Shown here piece by piece: positions 1 to 5,155 of a stretch of DNA of 5,155 nucleotides. Every line of letters starts with the position of its first letter. Positions within the stretch are counted from its first letter, which is position 1. The stretch lies in contig JACPDC010000128.1 in NCBI GenBank assembly GCA_016184235.1, positions 1 to 5,155 of the forward strand. The letters are read 5' to 3'. This DNA comes from Deltaproteobacteria bacterium (lineage in GTDB: Bacteria; Desulfobacterota; Binatia; UBA9968). The position numbers and the translations under genes were made by a program. Under the pieces are notes generated by a model. That model was not told where the DNA came from. It ran no database searches and worked only from the letters and a program-made list of their open reading frames with translations.

Positions 1-215
1 ATATCGCGCTTCCCGGGCAGGCGCTCGCCTACAAAATCGGCCAGCTCAAGATCTCTCAGATCCGCGCCAGAGCCGAGAAGGCCTTAGGGGCAAATTTTGC
101 TATCCGCGCGTTTCACGACGAGCTTCTAAAGGACGGCGCCATGCCGCTCGATCTCCTGGAGGCCAAAATGGACGGCTGGATAGCAGGGCCATCGGATCGG
201 GCTCTGCGGTATTAG
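1..215 (+). CDS. DUF885 family protein, C-terminal end (partial)
   Basis: The frame starting at base 3 is open from the window edge to a TAG at 213-215 and gives 70 residues; the 5' part lies outside the window. The stretch LPGQALAYKIGQLKI, followed by a helix rich in Arg and Ala (IRARAEKALG) and then FHDELLKDGAMPLDLLE, is the characteristic C-terminal signature of DUF885 proteins. These are usually about 550-600 residues long and are regarded as putative zinc metallopeptidases because of a HExxH-like motif in the middle of the protein. That motif would lie upstream of this window, so catalytic competence cannot be judged here. The protein ends normally, about 10 residues after the conserved DGWIA helix. 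No clear hairpin terminator follows: there is a run of seven T at 274-280, but I found no convincing stem before it. Family assignment is confident; substrate and pathway are unknown. Confidence 0.85.
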   Translation, partial: IALPGQALAYKIGQLKISQIRARAEKALGANFAIRAFHDELLKDGAMPLDLLEAKMDGWIAGPSDRALRY

Positions 216-281
216 CGATCCTGCTTCGAAACATTCCCTCATTAGCTGGTTGTAGAGTGCGGTGAGTCGGGCCTTTTTTTC

Positions 282-311
282 TTGACACTCCTTATATCCC
301 TGCCCTATCTT
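282..311 (+). promoter_or_regulatory. Sigma70-like promoter for the binding-protein leader
   Basis: A perfect -35 hexamer TTGACA (282-287) is followed after 18 bp by TATCTT (306-311), which matches the -10 consensus at four of six positions, including the first T and A and the final T. The predicted transcription start is near 317-319. A run of seven T lies just upstream (274-280). The element points toward the gene starting at 453 and would give a leader of about 135 nt. The prediction rests on sequence match alone. Confidence 0.6.
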
Positions 312-317
312 GGGGCC

Positions 318-440
318 ATTACAGGCCCGATTATCACGCGCCGTTTAGGGTCTGACTAAGCAAGCAGGGTCCTCGACCCGTGGCATCTGTGCACGCACAT
401 CGTCGCCCGGACTGGATGATCCAGCCGGGTTTTTTTATTT
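318..440 (+). promoter_or_regulatory. Structured 5' leader, candidate riboswitch or attenuator
   Basis: This stretch lies between the predicted transcription start and the ribosome binding site of the NMT1-type gene, and it ends in a strong intrinsic terminator. Upstream of the terminator I see three things. GGGTC occurs twice (348-352 and 367-371), and either copy can pair with GACCC (375-379). TGTG (388-391) can pair with CACA (396-399). ATCGTC (399-404) can pair with GATGAT (415-420), which is mutually exclusive with the terminator stem. GGTCC (368-372) could also pair with GGACU of the terminator 5' arm (409-413). Such competing pairings are what a transcription-control leader needs, but these helices are only 4-6 bp long and were found by eye. 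I do not recognise a TPP, guanidine-I, cobalamin or SAM consensus. It could instead be a free-standing small RNA of about 118 nt. Confidence 0.45.
406..436 (+). terminator. Intrinsic terminator just upstream of the binding-protein gene
   Basis: CCCGG (406-410) pairs with CCGGG (425-429). After a bulged A (411), CTGGA (412-416) pairs with TCCAG (420-424) around a TGA loop. Seven T follow directly (430-436), then A and three more T. This is a 10-bp GC-rich stem with a U tract, a textbook Rho-independent terminator. It ends only four bases before the Shine-Dalgarno sequence at 441-447, leaving no room for another promoter before the start codon at 453. It therefore terminates the transcript begun near 318, and possibly also read-through from the DUF885 gene. 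Confidence 0.85.
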
Positions 441-447
441 GAAGGAG
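441..447 (+). promoter_or_regulatory. Ribosome binding site of the binding-protein gene
   Basis: GAAGGAG lies five bases before the ATG at 453 and matches the anti-Shine-Dalgarno sequence well, which fixes the start codon. It lies outside the terminator stem, so in the terminated form the RBS is absent from the transcript rather than masked. Confidence 0.8.
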
Positions 448-452
448 ATATC

Positions 453-1454
453 ATGAAAAAGTTTCTATCGCGCAGAATTGGTTGCGCCGCGATCGCCGCG
501 CTGATCTTTCTGGCATCGGCGAAAAATCTCCCCGCCGCGGCCATGTACGGCGTTTGGACCAGCGAGGCCGGAGTTTATGCGCCCGTATGGGTGACGAAAG
601 AGGCCAACCTCTTCGCCAAATACGGGATTCAGATGCAGCTTATCTTCATTCAGGGGGCGAGCCTGGCAGCGGCGGCGCTGATTTCAGGTGACGCCCAGAT
701 CGGTTTTTTATCTCCCCAGGTGGTCCTCACCAGCACTATGAACGGCCTCGATCTGGTGATGATCGGGCGCATGGGAAATTACATCGAAAACCACATCTAC
801 GGGCGAAAAGGCATCACCAGCCTCAAGCAAATCAAGAGCCTCGCGATCAGCCGGTTCGGCAGCAGCGCCGATTTCGTGGGACGCGTCCTGGTCGAGCGCG
901 CCGGACTGAAACCCGACACCGAGGTGGCGTTTTTGCAGTTTGGCAATCAGTCGAACCGGCTTGCCGCCCTGGACACGAGCAGGGCCGACGCCGCGATCGT
1001 GACTCCGCCCATGACGTTGCAGGCGAGAAAAATGGGCTTCCCCCTCCTTGCCGATGGGGCCAAATTGGCAATCCCGTATTCGAGCAACATGATGGTAGTG
1101 AAGCGCTCCTATCTCGGAAAAAATCGCGACGCGGTCCGCAATGCCTTGAAGGCGATGATCGAGGGCGTCCATTTCTACAAAACCAATACAGAGCAGACCC
1201 TCAAGGTGATTTCCAAGTACATGAAGATTCAGGACCGCGAGGTCCTCGAGGAAAACCTGCGCGGTTACGACTTCCCTTTGAAACCCTATCCTGCAAAAGA
1301 ATATTTCGAGCTGCCCATGCAGGAGGTCGGCAGAAAGGACCCGAGGGTCTTAAAGGAAAATCCGGAGCGTTTCGCCGATTCCTCTCTGGTAAAAGAGCTG
1401 GATGATAGCGGATTCATAGATAAGCTGACGCGCGAGTACGGATTAAAAAAGTAG
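453..1454 (+). CDS. NMT1/THI5-like ABC transporter substrate-binding protein (SsuA/TauA type)
   Basis: A complete gene of 333 residues, a usual length for this family. The product should be a periplasmic binding protein with a two-lobed type II fold that delivers a small organic ligand to an ABC importer. Related proteins bind sulfonates, nitrate, thiamine precursors or other small molecules, and the ligand cannot be told from sequence. The N-terminus is a Sec-type signal peptide: basic MKKFLSRR, a hydrophobic core at about residues 9-22, and likely cleavage after ASA (23) or AAA (30). The mature start shows the family pattern APVWVTKEANLFAKYGI (43-59), then ALISGDAQIGF (75-85) and SLKQIKSLAIS (123-133), the typical first-lobe blocks. 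An RR pair at 7-8 lacks the hydrophobic residues of a good Tat motif, and Cys11 has no lipobox. The ATG is supported by the strong RBS. No permease or ATPase gene lies nearby, so this is an orphan component within the window. Its transcript must pass a terminator at 406-436. Confidence 0.88.
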   Translation: MKKFLSRRIGCAAIAALIFLASAKNLPAAAMYGVWTSEAGVYAPVWVTKEANLFAKYGIQMQLIFIQGASLAAAALISGDAQIGFLSPQVVLTSTMNGLDLVMIGRMGNYIENHIYGRKGITSLKQIKSLAISRFGSSADFVGRVLVERAGLKPDTEVAFLQFGNQSNRLAALDTSRADAAIVTPPMTLQARKMGFPLLADGAKLAIPYSSNMMVVKRSYLGKNRDAVRNALKAMIEGVHFYKTNTEQTLKVISKYMKIQDREVLEENLRGYDFPLKPYPAKEYFELPMQEVGRKDPRVLKENPERFADSSLVKELDDSGFIDKLTREYGLKK

Positions 1455-1484
1455 CGAAGCTAGGCGAAGCTCATTGGTCCGGAT
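1455..1484. other. Convergent intergenic gap with a short direct repeat
   Basis: Only 30 bp separate the stop codons of the binding-protein gene (plus) and nuoN (minus). The octamer GCGAAGCT occurs twice, at 1454-1461 and 1464-1471. On the minus strand GAGCT and AGCTT could form a 5-bp stem, with the six-T run from the end of the binding-protein gene seven bases beyond it. This is too weak to call a terminator. I see nothing else here. Confidence 0.4.
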
Positions 1485-2924
1485 TCAGCGTAGAGAGAGA
1501 AAGGCGACGCGGCTCAAGTCCAGCGCGGCGGCGGGCAATAATCCCAGATACAGCGTCCCCACCACGCCCAGAAAGATAGCCGCGTAGAGAAAGGGCGCGG
1601 CCGCGAGCGATTTCCCCTCGACGCCCCCCTCCTCCATGTACATCAACACGACCACCCGGAGATAATAGATCACCGAGAGCAGGCTGTTGAGCGCGCCGGC
1701 GACGGCGAGGTTGGTGTATCCCTCCACGACCGCGGAGCGGAAAATGTAGAACTTGCCGGCAAAACCGGCCAGCGGCGGAAAGCCGGCGAGCGAGAGCATG
1801 AAAAGCGACATCGCCATCGCCAGGAACGGCCGCTTCCATCCCAATCCCGCGTAGTCGCTGTAGCTCTCGCAATCTTGCTCCCCACTTTTCAACGCCACGA
1901 CCACGGCGAAGGCGCCGAGCGTCATGGGCGCGTAGGTCAGGAGATAAAAGAGCAGCGCCTGGCCGCCGGTATCGCCGCCTGCGACCACGCCGATCAGCAG
2001 ATAGCCCGCATGGGCGATGCTCGAGTAGGCGAGCATTCGCTTCACGCTCGTCTGCGCGATGGCGAGAAGATTTCCCGCGGTCATGGTCAGGATCGCCAGC
2101 ATCCACAGGGCGGCTGCCCAATCCTCCCGGACCGGGGTCATTTGCCCGAGGAAGATGCGCGCCCAGCCGGCGAAGGCGGCGGCCTTCACCCCCACCGCCA
2201 TAAAGGCGGAAACCGGCGTCGGCGCCCCCTCGTAAACATCCGGCACCCAGAAATGGAACGGCACCGCCGCGATCTTGAAGGCGAGACCGATGAGCAGCAA
2301 GAAGACCCCCGCGTGGAAAAAGAGCGGCGCCTCGAGCCCGGGCTGCGCCAGGAAGGCGCTCAAGCGGCCGAAGTGGGTCGATCCCGTCGCCCCGAAAATG
2401 AGCGCAATCCCGTAAAGGAAAAAGCCGGTGGCAAAGGCGCCGATGACGAAATATTTCATCGCCGCCTCGCTCGAGGCGCTGCGCGCCCGCCACATCCCGG
2501 TCAGGACGTAGACCGCGATCGACATGGTTTCGAGACCCAGGAAAAAGACGATGAGGTCGTTGGCCGACGCCATGAGGATCATGCCGAAGGTGCTGAAGAG
2601 AATCAGCGCATGGTACTCCCCTTCCCGGATGTCGGTTTCCTTGAGGTAGTGGAGCGAGGAGAGGAGCGCGATCGCGGCGATGCCGATAAAGAGCGCGCTG
2701 AAAAAGAGCGCGAAGGAGTCCAGGATATAGGTGTCCTGAAAGGCGCCTTCCTGGCTGCCCCTGAGGAGAAAGACCATCCAGGCGGCGATCGCCAGACCCA
2801 GGAGGCTGATCCAGCCGAGGAGTCCCTTTTCCTCCTTCTCGAGGAAAAGATCGAGGATCAGCACCGTCAGGGCGGTCAGCAGCACCTCGGCTGCGGGGAG
2901 AAGCGGCGTGAAGTTAATTTCCAC
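1485..2924 (-). CDS. nuoN: NADH-quinone oxidoreductase subunit N
   Basis: Complete, 479 residues, close to the usual length of about 480-490. NuoN is one of three antiporter-like membrane subunits of respiratory complex I and couples quinone reduction to proton pumping across the inner membrane. The protein is hydrophobic throughout, with about 14 predicted helices. Residues matching the functional positions of E. coli NuoN are present: Glu132 in FFLGLE, Lys157 in AAMKYF, Lys217 and His224 in GLAFKIAAVPFH, Lys247 in VGVKAA, Tyr300 in RMLAYSS and Lys391 in FAGKFYIF. The FWVPDVYEGAPTPV block (225-238) is the family signature. The start is a GTG (complement of 2922-2924), preceded on the minus strand by AGGAAGGAG (complement of 2935-2943), 10 bases upstream. 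It overlaps the nuoM 3' end by 11 bp, indicating co-transcription and probable translational coupling. It is the last gene of the run and its TGA stop lies 30 bp from the convergent binding-protein gene. Confidence 0.95.
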   Translation of the reverse strand: MEINFTPLLPAAEVLLTALTVLILDLFLEKEEKGLLGWISLLGLAIAAWMVFLLRGSQEGAFQDTYILDSFALFFSALFIGIAAIALLSSLHYLKETDIREGEYHALILFSTFGMILMASANDLIVFFLGLETMSIAVYVLTGMWRARSASSEAAMKYFVIGAFATGFFLYGIALIFGATGSTHFGRLSAFLAQPGLEAPLFFHAGVFLLLIGLAFKIAAVPFHFWVPDVYEGAPTPVSAFMAVGVKAAAFAGWARIFLGQMTPVREDWAAALWMLAILTMTAGNLLAIAQTSVKRMLAYSSIAHAGYLLIGVVAGGDTGGQALLFYLLTYAPMTLGAFAVVVALKSGEQDCESYSDYAGLGWKRPFLAMAMSLFMLSLAGFPPLAGFAGKFYIFRSAVVEGYTNLAVAGALNSLLSVIYYLRVVVLMYMEEGGVEGKSLAAAPFLYAAIFLGVVGTLYLGLLPAAALDLSRVAFLSLR

Positions 2925-4464
2925 GGACCGGCTGCTCCTTCCTCTCGGTCACTCCCTCCAAGAGTGGAACAGCCGCCTTCTTGCCTTCCACTCGCTGGAT
3001 AACCAGCTCCGCCGCCGGCTTCATTCGATTCAAAAAAGGGCGCGGATAAATCCCCATGACGAGGATCAGGACCAGGATCGGAGACAGGATGGCGATCTCC
3101 CTCGGCCCGATGTCTTTAAGCCGCTGGTTTTCCGGCCGGGTGAGCGGACCGAACACCACGCGGCGGAACATCCAGAGCATGTAGACCGCCCCCAAGACCA
3201 CCCCGGTGGCCGCCCCGGCGGTCCAGAACGGCGAGGTCTGGAACGAGCCCAACAGGATGAGGAACTCGCCGACGAAGCCGTTGAGACCGGGCAGCCCGAT
3301 CGAGGAGAGCGTGACCACGAGAAAGCAGGCGGAAAAGATCGGCATCTGTTTCCACAGGCCGCCGAAGTCGTCGATCATCCGCGTGTGCCGCCTCTCGTAG
3401 ATCATGCCCACGATGAGAAACAGGGCGCCGGTGGAAAGACCGTGGTTGAGCATCTGGTAGACCGCCCCCTCGATTCCCTGCAGGTTGAAGGCGAAGAGCC
3501 CGAGCACGACGAAGCCGAGATGGCTCACCGAAGAATAGGCGACGAGCTTTTTCAAGTCCGCCTGCATCATCGCCACCATCGCCCCGTAGACGATGCCGAT
3601 GACCGCCAGCGCGACCATGAAAGGGGCCGCCGACAGCGCCGCCTCGGGAAAGAGCGGGATGGCGAAACGGAGGAAACCGTAGGTTCCCATCTTGAGCAGG
3701 ATTGCCGCCAGGATGACCGAGCCGGCGGTGGGCGCCTCCACGTGGGCGTCGGGAAGCCAGGTATGAAACGGGAAAAGCGGCACCTTGATGGCGAAGGAAA
3801 GGGCGAAGGCCGAAAAGAGCCACATCTGCTCCGCGTAGGGCAGATTGAGGTTATAGAGCTTTAACAGATCAAAGGTGAGGAGCTGGGTCACCTCGGCGTT
3901 GCGCGTCGCGAGATAGATGATGGCGACGAGCATAAGCAGGCTTCCCGCCATCGTGTAGAGGACGAACTTGAGCGCGGCGTAAATCCGCCTCGGCCCGCCC
4001 CAGACGCCGATCAAAAAATACATCGGCACGAGCATGACCTCCCAGAACACGTAGAACAGCACGAGGTCCAGGGCGACGAAGGCGCCGAGCATGCCGGTCT
4101 CCAGAACCAGCATGAAAAAGAGATACTCCTTGACCCGGTCACGGATGGTCCAGGAGGCGAGCATGACGATCGGTCCGAGCAAGGCCGTGAGCAGGACGAG
4201 AAACAGGCTGAGCCCGTCGACGCCGACAAAGTAATCGATGCCGTACGCCGGGATCCAGGAGATGCGCTCCACGAGCTGCATTTCGCCCAGGGCCGGATCG
4301 AAGCGCCGGAGGATCCACAGCGACCACAGGAAAGTCAACAACGCGGAACCCAGCGCCACGACGAAAAGCTCCGAGGTCATCCGGCGCGGGATGAAAAGCA
4401 GCCCGAGGGCTCCCAGAGCGGGAAGAAAGACAAGCAGGCTTAGGTCTCCGACAAAGAGTTCCAT
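2914..4464 (-). CDS. nuoM: NADH-quinone oxidoreductase subunit M
   Basis: Complete, 516 residues from the ATG at the complement of 4462-4464, close to E. coli NuoM (509). It is the middle antiporter-like proton-pumping subunit of complex I in the inner membrane. The conserved charged residues are intact (numbered from this ATG): Glu142 in FWEVMLVPMY, Lys227 and His234 in FAIKVPLFPFHTWLPDAHVEAP, Lys258 in LLKMGTYG and Glu400 in GFVGEFL. About 14 hydrophobic helices are visible, and the C-terminal 30 or so residues form a hydrophilic tail rich in Lys, Glu and Arg. An in-frame GTG four codons upstream (complement of 4474-4476) overlaps the nuoL stop as GTGA and would give 520 residues. I prefer the ATG because the conserved protein begins there and no Shine-Dalgarno precedes the GTG, but the ATG also has only a weak GAGAG. 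The 3' end overlaps nuoN by 11 bp. Confidence 0.95.
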   Translation of the reverse strand: MELFVGDLSLLVFLPALGALGLLFIPRRMTSELFVVALGSALLTFLWSLWILRRFDPALGEMQLVERISWIPAYGIDYFVGVDGLSLFLVLLTALLGPIVMLASWTIRDRVKEYLFFMLVLETGMLGAFVALDLVLFYVFWEVMLVPMYFLIGVWGGPRRIYAALKFVLYTMAGSLLMLVAIIYLATRNAEVTQLLTFDLLKLYNLNLPYAEQMWLFSAFALSFAIKVPLFPFHTWLPDAHVEAPTAGSVILAAILLKMGTYGFLRFAIPLFPEAALSAAPFMVALAVIGIVYGAMVAMMQADLKKLVAYSSVSHLGFVVLGLFAFNLQGIEGAVYQMLNHGLSTGALFLIVGMIYERRHTRMIDDFGGLWKQMPIFSACFLVVTLSSIGLPGLNGFVGEFLILLGSFQTSPFWTAGAATGVVLGAVYMLWMFRRVVFGPLTRPENQRLKDIGPREIAILSPILVLILVMGIYPRPFLNRMKPAAELVIQRVEGKKAAVPLLEGVTERKEQPVRGN

Positions 4465-4472
4465 CGCGGCTC

Positions 4473-4829
4473 TCACCGGTACAGGTAATATCCAAAGAGC
4501 GCCAGAGTCCCGGCCAAAAAACCCAAAAGATAGTGCTGCACATTGCCGGTCTGAAGCTCGCGCCAGAAAAAACTGCTCCCCCGGACCCTGTCGGCCACCC
4601 CGTTGACGACGGCGTCGATCACCTTGAGGTCGAAGACTCCCGCCAGCCAGCCGGAAAGGGAGGTAAGCGGGAGAACCGCCACGAGGTCGTAGAGCTCGTC
4701 GACGTAGTACTTATGAAAGAGACAGCGATACAGCCCCCCGCCGCCCCAGGAGGAGAGACGCTCGGGCAGCCGGGCGCCGCGGAAGTAGGAGAGATAGGCG
4801 AGATAAAACCCGCCGCCGGCCACGGCCAA
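4473..4829 (-). CDS. nuoL: NADH-quinone oxidoreductase subunit L, C-terminal fragment (other frame)
   Basis: A frame of 118 residues ending in a TGA at the complement of 4473-4475. It begins inside NuoL with LAVAGGGFYLAYLSYF, which fits TM15. It then has LPERL, the family block YRCLFHKYYVDELYD at about residues 35-49, the amphipathic lateral-helix region with VFDLKVIDAVVNGVADRVRG, LQTGNVQHY, and a final hydrophobic helix LLGFLAGTLALFGYYLYR (TM16). All of this is typical NuoL C-terminus. The TTG at its upstream edge (complement of 4827-4829) is not a credible independent start, since no Shine-Dalgarno is evident and the piece starts mid-helix. This is therefore the remainder of the same gene, not a separate one. 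Its stop overlaps the alternative nuoM GTG start by four bases (GTGA), or lies 8 bp from the preferred ATG. Confidence 0.85.
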   Translation of the reverse strand: MAVAGGGFYLAYLSYFRGARLPERLSSWGGGGLYRCLFHKYYVDELYDLVAVLPLTSLSGWLAGVFDLKVIDAVVNGVADRVRGSSFFWRELQTGNVQHYLLGFLAGTLALFGYYLYR

Positions 4830-5155
4830 TCTCTGCCGCGCCGAAGAGCGGCTCCAGCCAGTGGTTCCAGGCGCTCCCCCACATGAAATCCGGGCTGCCG
4901 AGCCAGCCGGCGAAGATCGACCCTCCAGCCAGCAGAACTAACGGCACCGTCATGAGCGCCGGGGATTCATGGATGTGGGTCTTGACCTCAGCCGCGACGC
5001 GGCACTCCCCGTGGAAGACCAGAAAGAGCTGGCGGAACATGTAGAAGGCGGTAAGACCCGCCGTGATCCATGCCGCAAGCCAGAGCCACACGGAGCCGTG
5101 CGGGCCGGCATAGGCCTGCCAGAGAATCTGATCCTTGGAGAAGAAACCCGCAGTC
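4711..5155 (-). CDS. nuoL: NADH-quinone oxidoreductase subunit L, upstream fragment (partial, frame-broken)
   Basis: The reading frame enters from the right window edge (first full codon at 5154), so the N-terminal two thirds of NuoL are outside. About 108 residues are clearly NuoL: AGFFSKDQILW at the edge, with the Lys equivalent to E. coli Lys399 of TM12; then AAWITAGLTAFYMFRQLFLVFHGE, quoted here only to its helix role as TM13; then the HIHESPALMTVPLVLLAGG helix (TM14); and a loop ending NHWLEPLFGAAE (to 4831). Downstream of that the frame continues to a TAA at 4711-4713 as an Arg-rich stretch unlike any NuoL. The genuine C-terminus lies in another frame (next entry). NuoL is the distal proton-pumping subunit of complex I and carries the lateral helix that braces NuoM and NuoN. 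Either the gene is disrupted here or the sequence has an error. Confidence 0.85.
   Translation of the reverse strand, partial: TAGFFSKDQILWQAYAGPHGSVWLWLAAWITAGLTAFYMFRQLFLVFHGECRVAAEVKTHIHESPALMTVPLVLLAGGSIFAGWLGSPDFMWGSAWNHWLEPLFGAAEIGRGRRRVLSRLSLLLPRRPAARASLLLGRRGAVSLSLS

Noticed and set aside
261..280. Terminator of the DUF885 gene at the T run 274-280
   Set aside because: There is a seven-T tract after GGGCC, but no complementary GGCCC arm or other sound stem upstream within 216-265.
312..328. Hairpin GGGCC / GGCCC around ATTACA
   Set aside because: The left arm (313-317) lies at or before the predicted transcription start, so the stem would not be complete in the RNA unless the start is upstream of the prediction.
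351..380. Resemblance to the small SRP RNA core or a tRNA T arm
   Set aside because: The GGAA tetraloop and flanking conserved bases of SRP RNA are absent, and no acceptor stem, anticodon arm or standard T loop could be laid out around GGGTCCTCGACCC.
380..442. Short leader-peptide frame (GTG at 380 to TGA at 440-442, about 20 codons) across the terminator
   Set aside because: It has no recognisable Shine-Dalgarno before the GTG and no run of one regulatory codon; only HAHRR is mildly suggestive. It could arise by chance.
1471..2493. A 340-residue minus-strand frame overlapping nuoN
   Set aside because: It is an out-of-frame shadow of nuoN with Arg/Gly/Ala-rich low-complexity composition; nuoN itself matches its family along its full length.
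1875..3864. Long plus-strand open frames (1875-3002 and 2908-3864) opposite nuoN and nuoM
   Set aside because: They are antisense to clearly conserved membrane proteins, and their products are dominated by Arg, Glu, Asp, His and Gly, as expected from the complement of hydrophobic codons in GC-rich DNA. No family features are visible.

Overview
The window looks like chromosomal DNA from a GC-rich, aerobically or anaerobically respiring Gram-negative bacterium. The combination of a DUF885 protein, an NMT1/THI5-type periplasmic binding protein and a canonical nuoL-nuoM-nuoN order resembles uncultured deltaproteobacterial, Binatota or Rokubacteria-type soil and subsurface lineages. That placement is a general impression from gene content, not a phylogenetic result.

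Left part, plus strand (1-1454). The last 70 codons of a DUF885-family protein end at 215. A 237-bp gap follows, holding a sigma70-like promoter (282-311), a leader of about 120 nt and a strong intrinsic terminator (406-436). The terminator sits immediately before the ribosome binding site of a complete NMT1-type substrate-binding protein gene (453-1454). With a terminator between the promoter and the gene, the gene can apparently be expressed only by read-through or by conditional antitermination. This makes the leader a riboswitch or attenuator candidate and the most interesting item in the window.

Right part, minus strand (5155-1485). Three respiratory complex I genes read leftwards in the standard order nuoL (3' part only), nuoM, nuoN. 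They encode the three antiporter-like, proton-pumping membrane subunits of NADH:quinone oxidoreductase. NuoM and NuoN are complete and keep the expected transmembrane glutamate and lysine residues. Gene junctions are tight: nuoL/nuoM overlap by 4 bp or are separated by 8 bp depending on the nuoM start, and nuoM/nuoN overlap by 11 bp. nuoN is the last gene and converges on the binding-protein gene with only 30 bp between the stop codons.

nuoL is broken as written. Two NuoL-like stretches lie in different minus-strand frames that meet near 4827-4840, and roughly 15 residues expected at the join appear to be missing. This is either a small frame-shifting deletion or an assembly error just before the lateral helix HL. 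I see no mobile element, CRISPR array, tRNA or rRNA, and no evidence of a wholly new multi-gene system.
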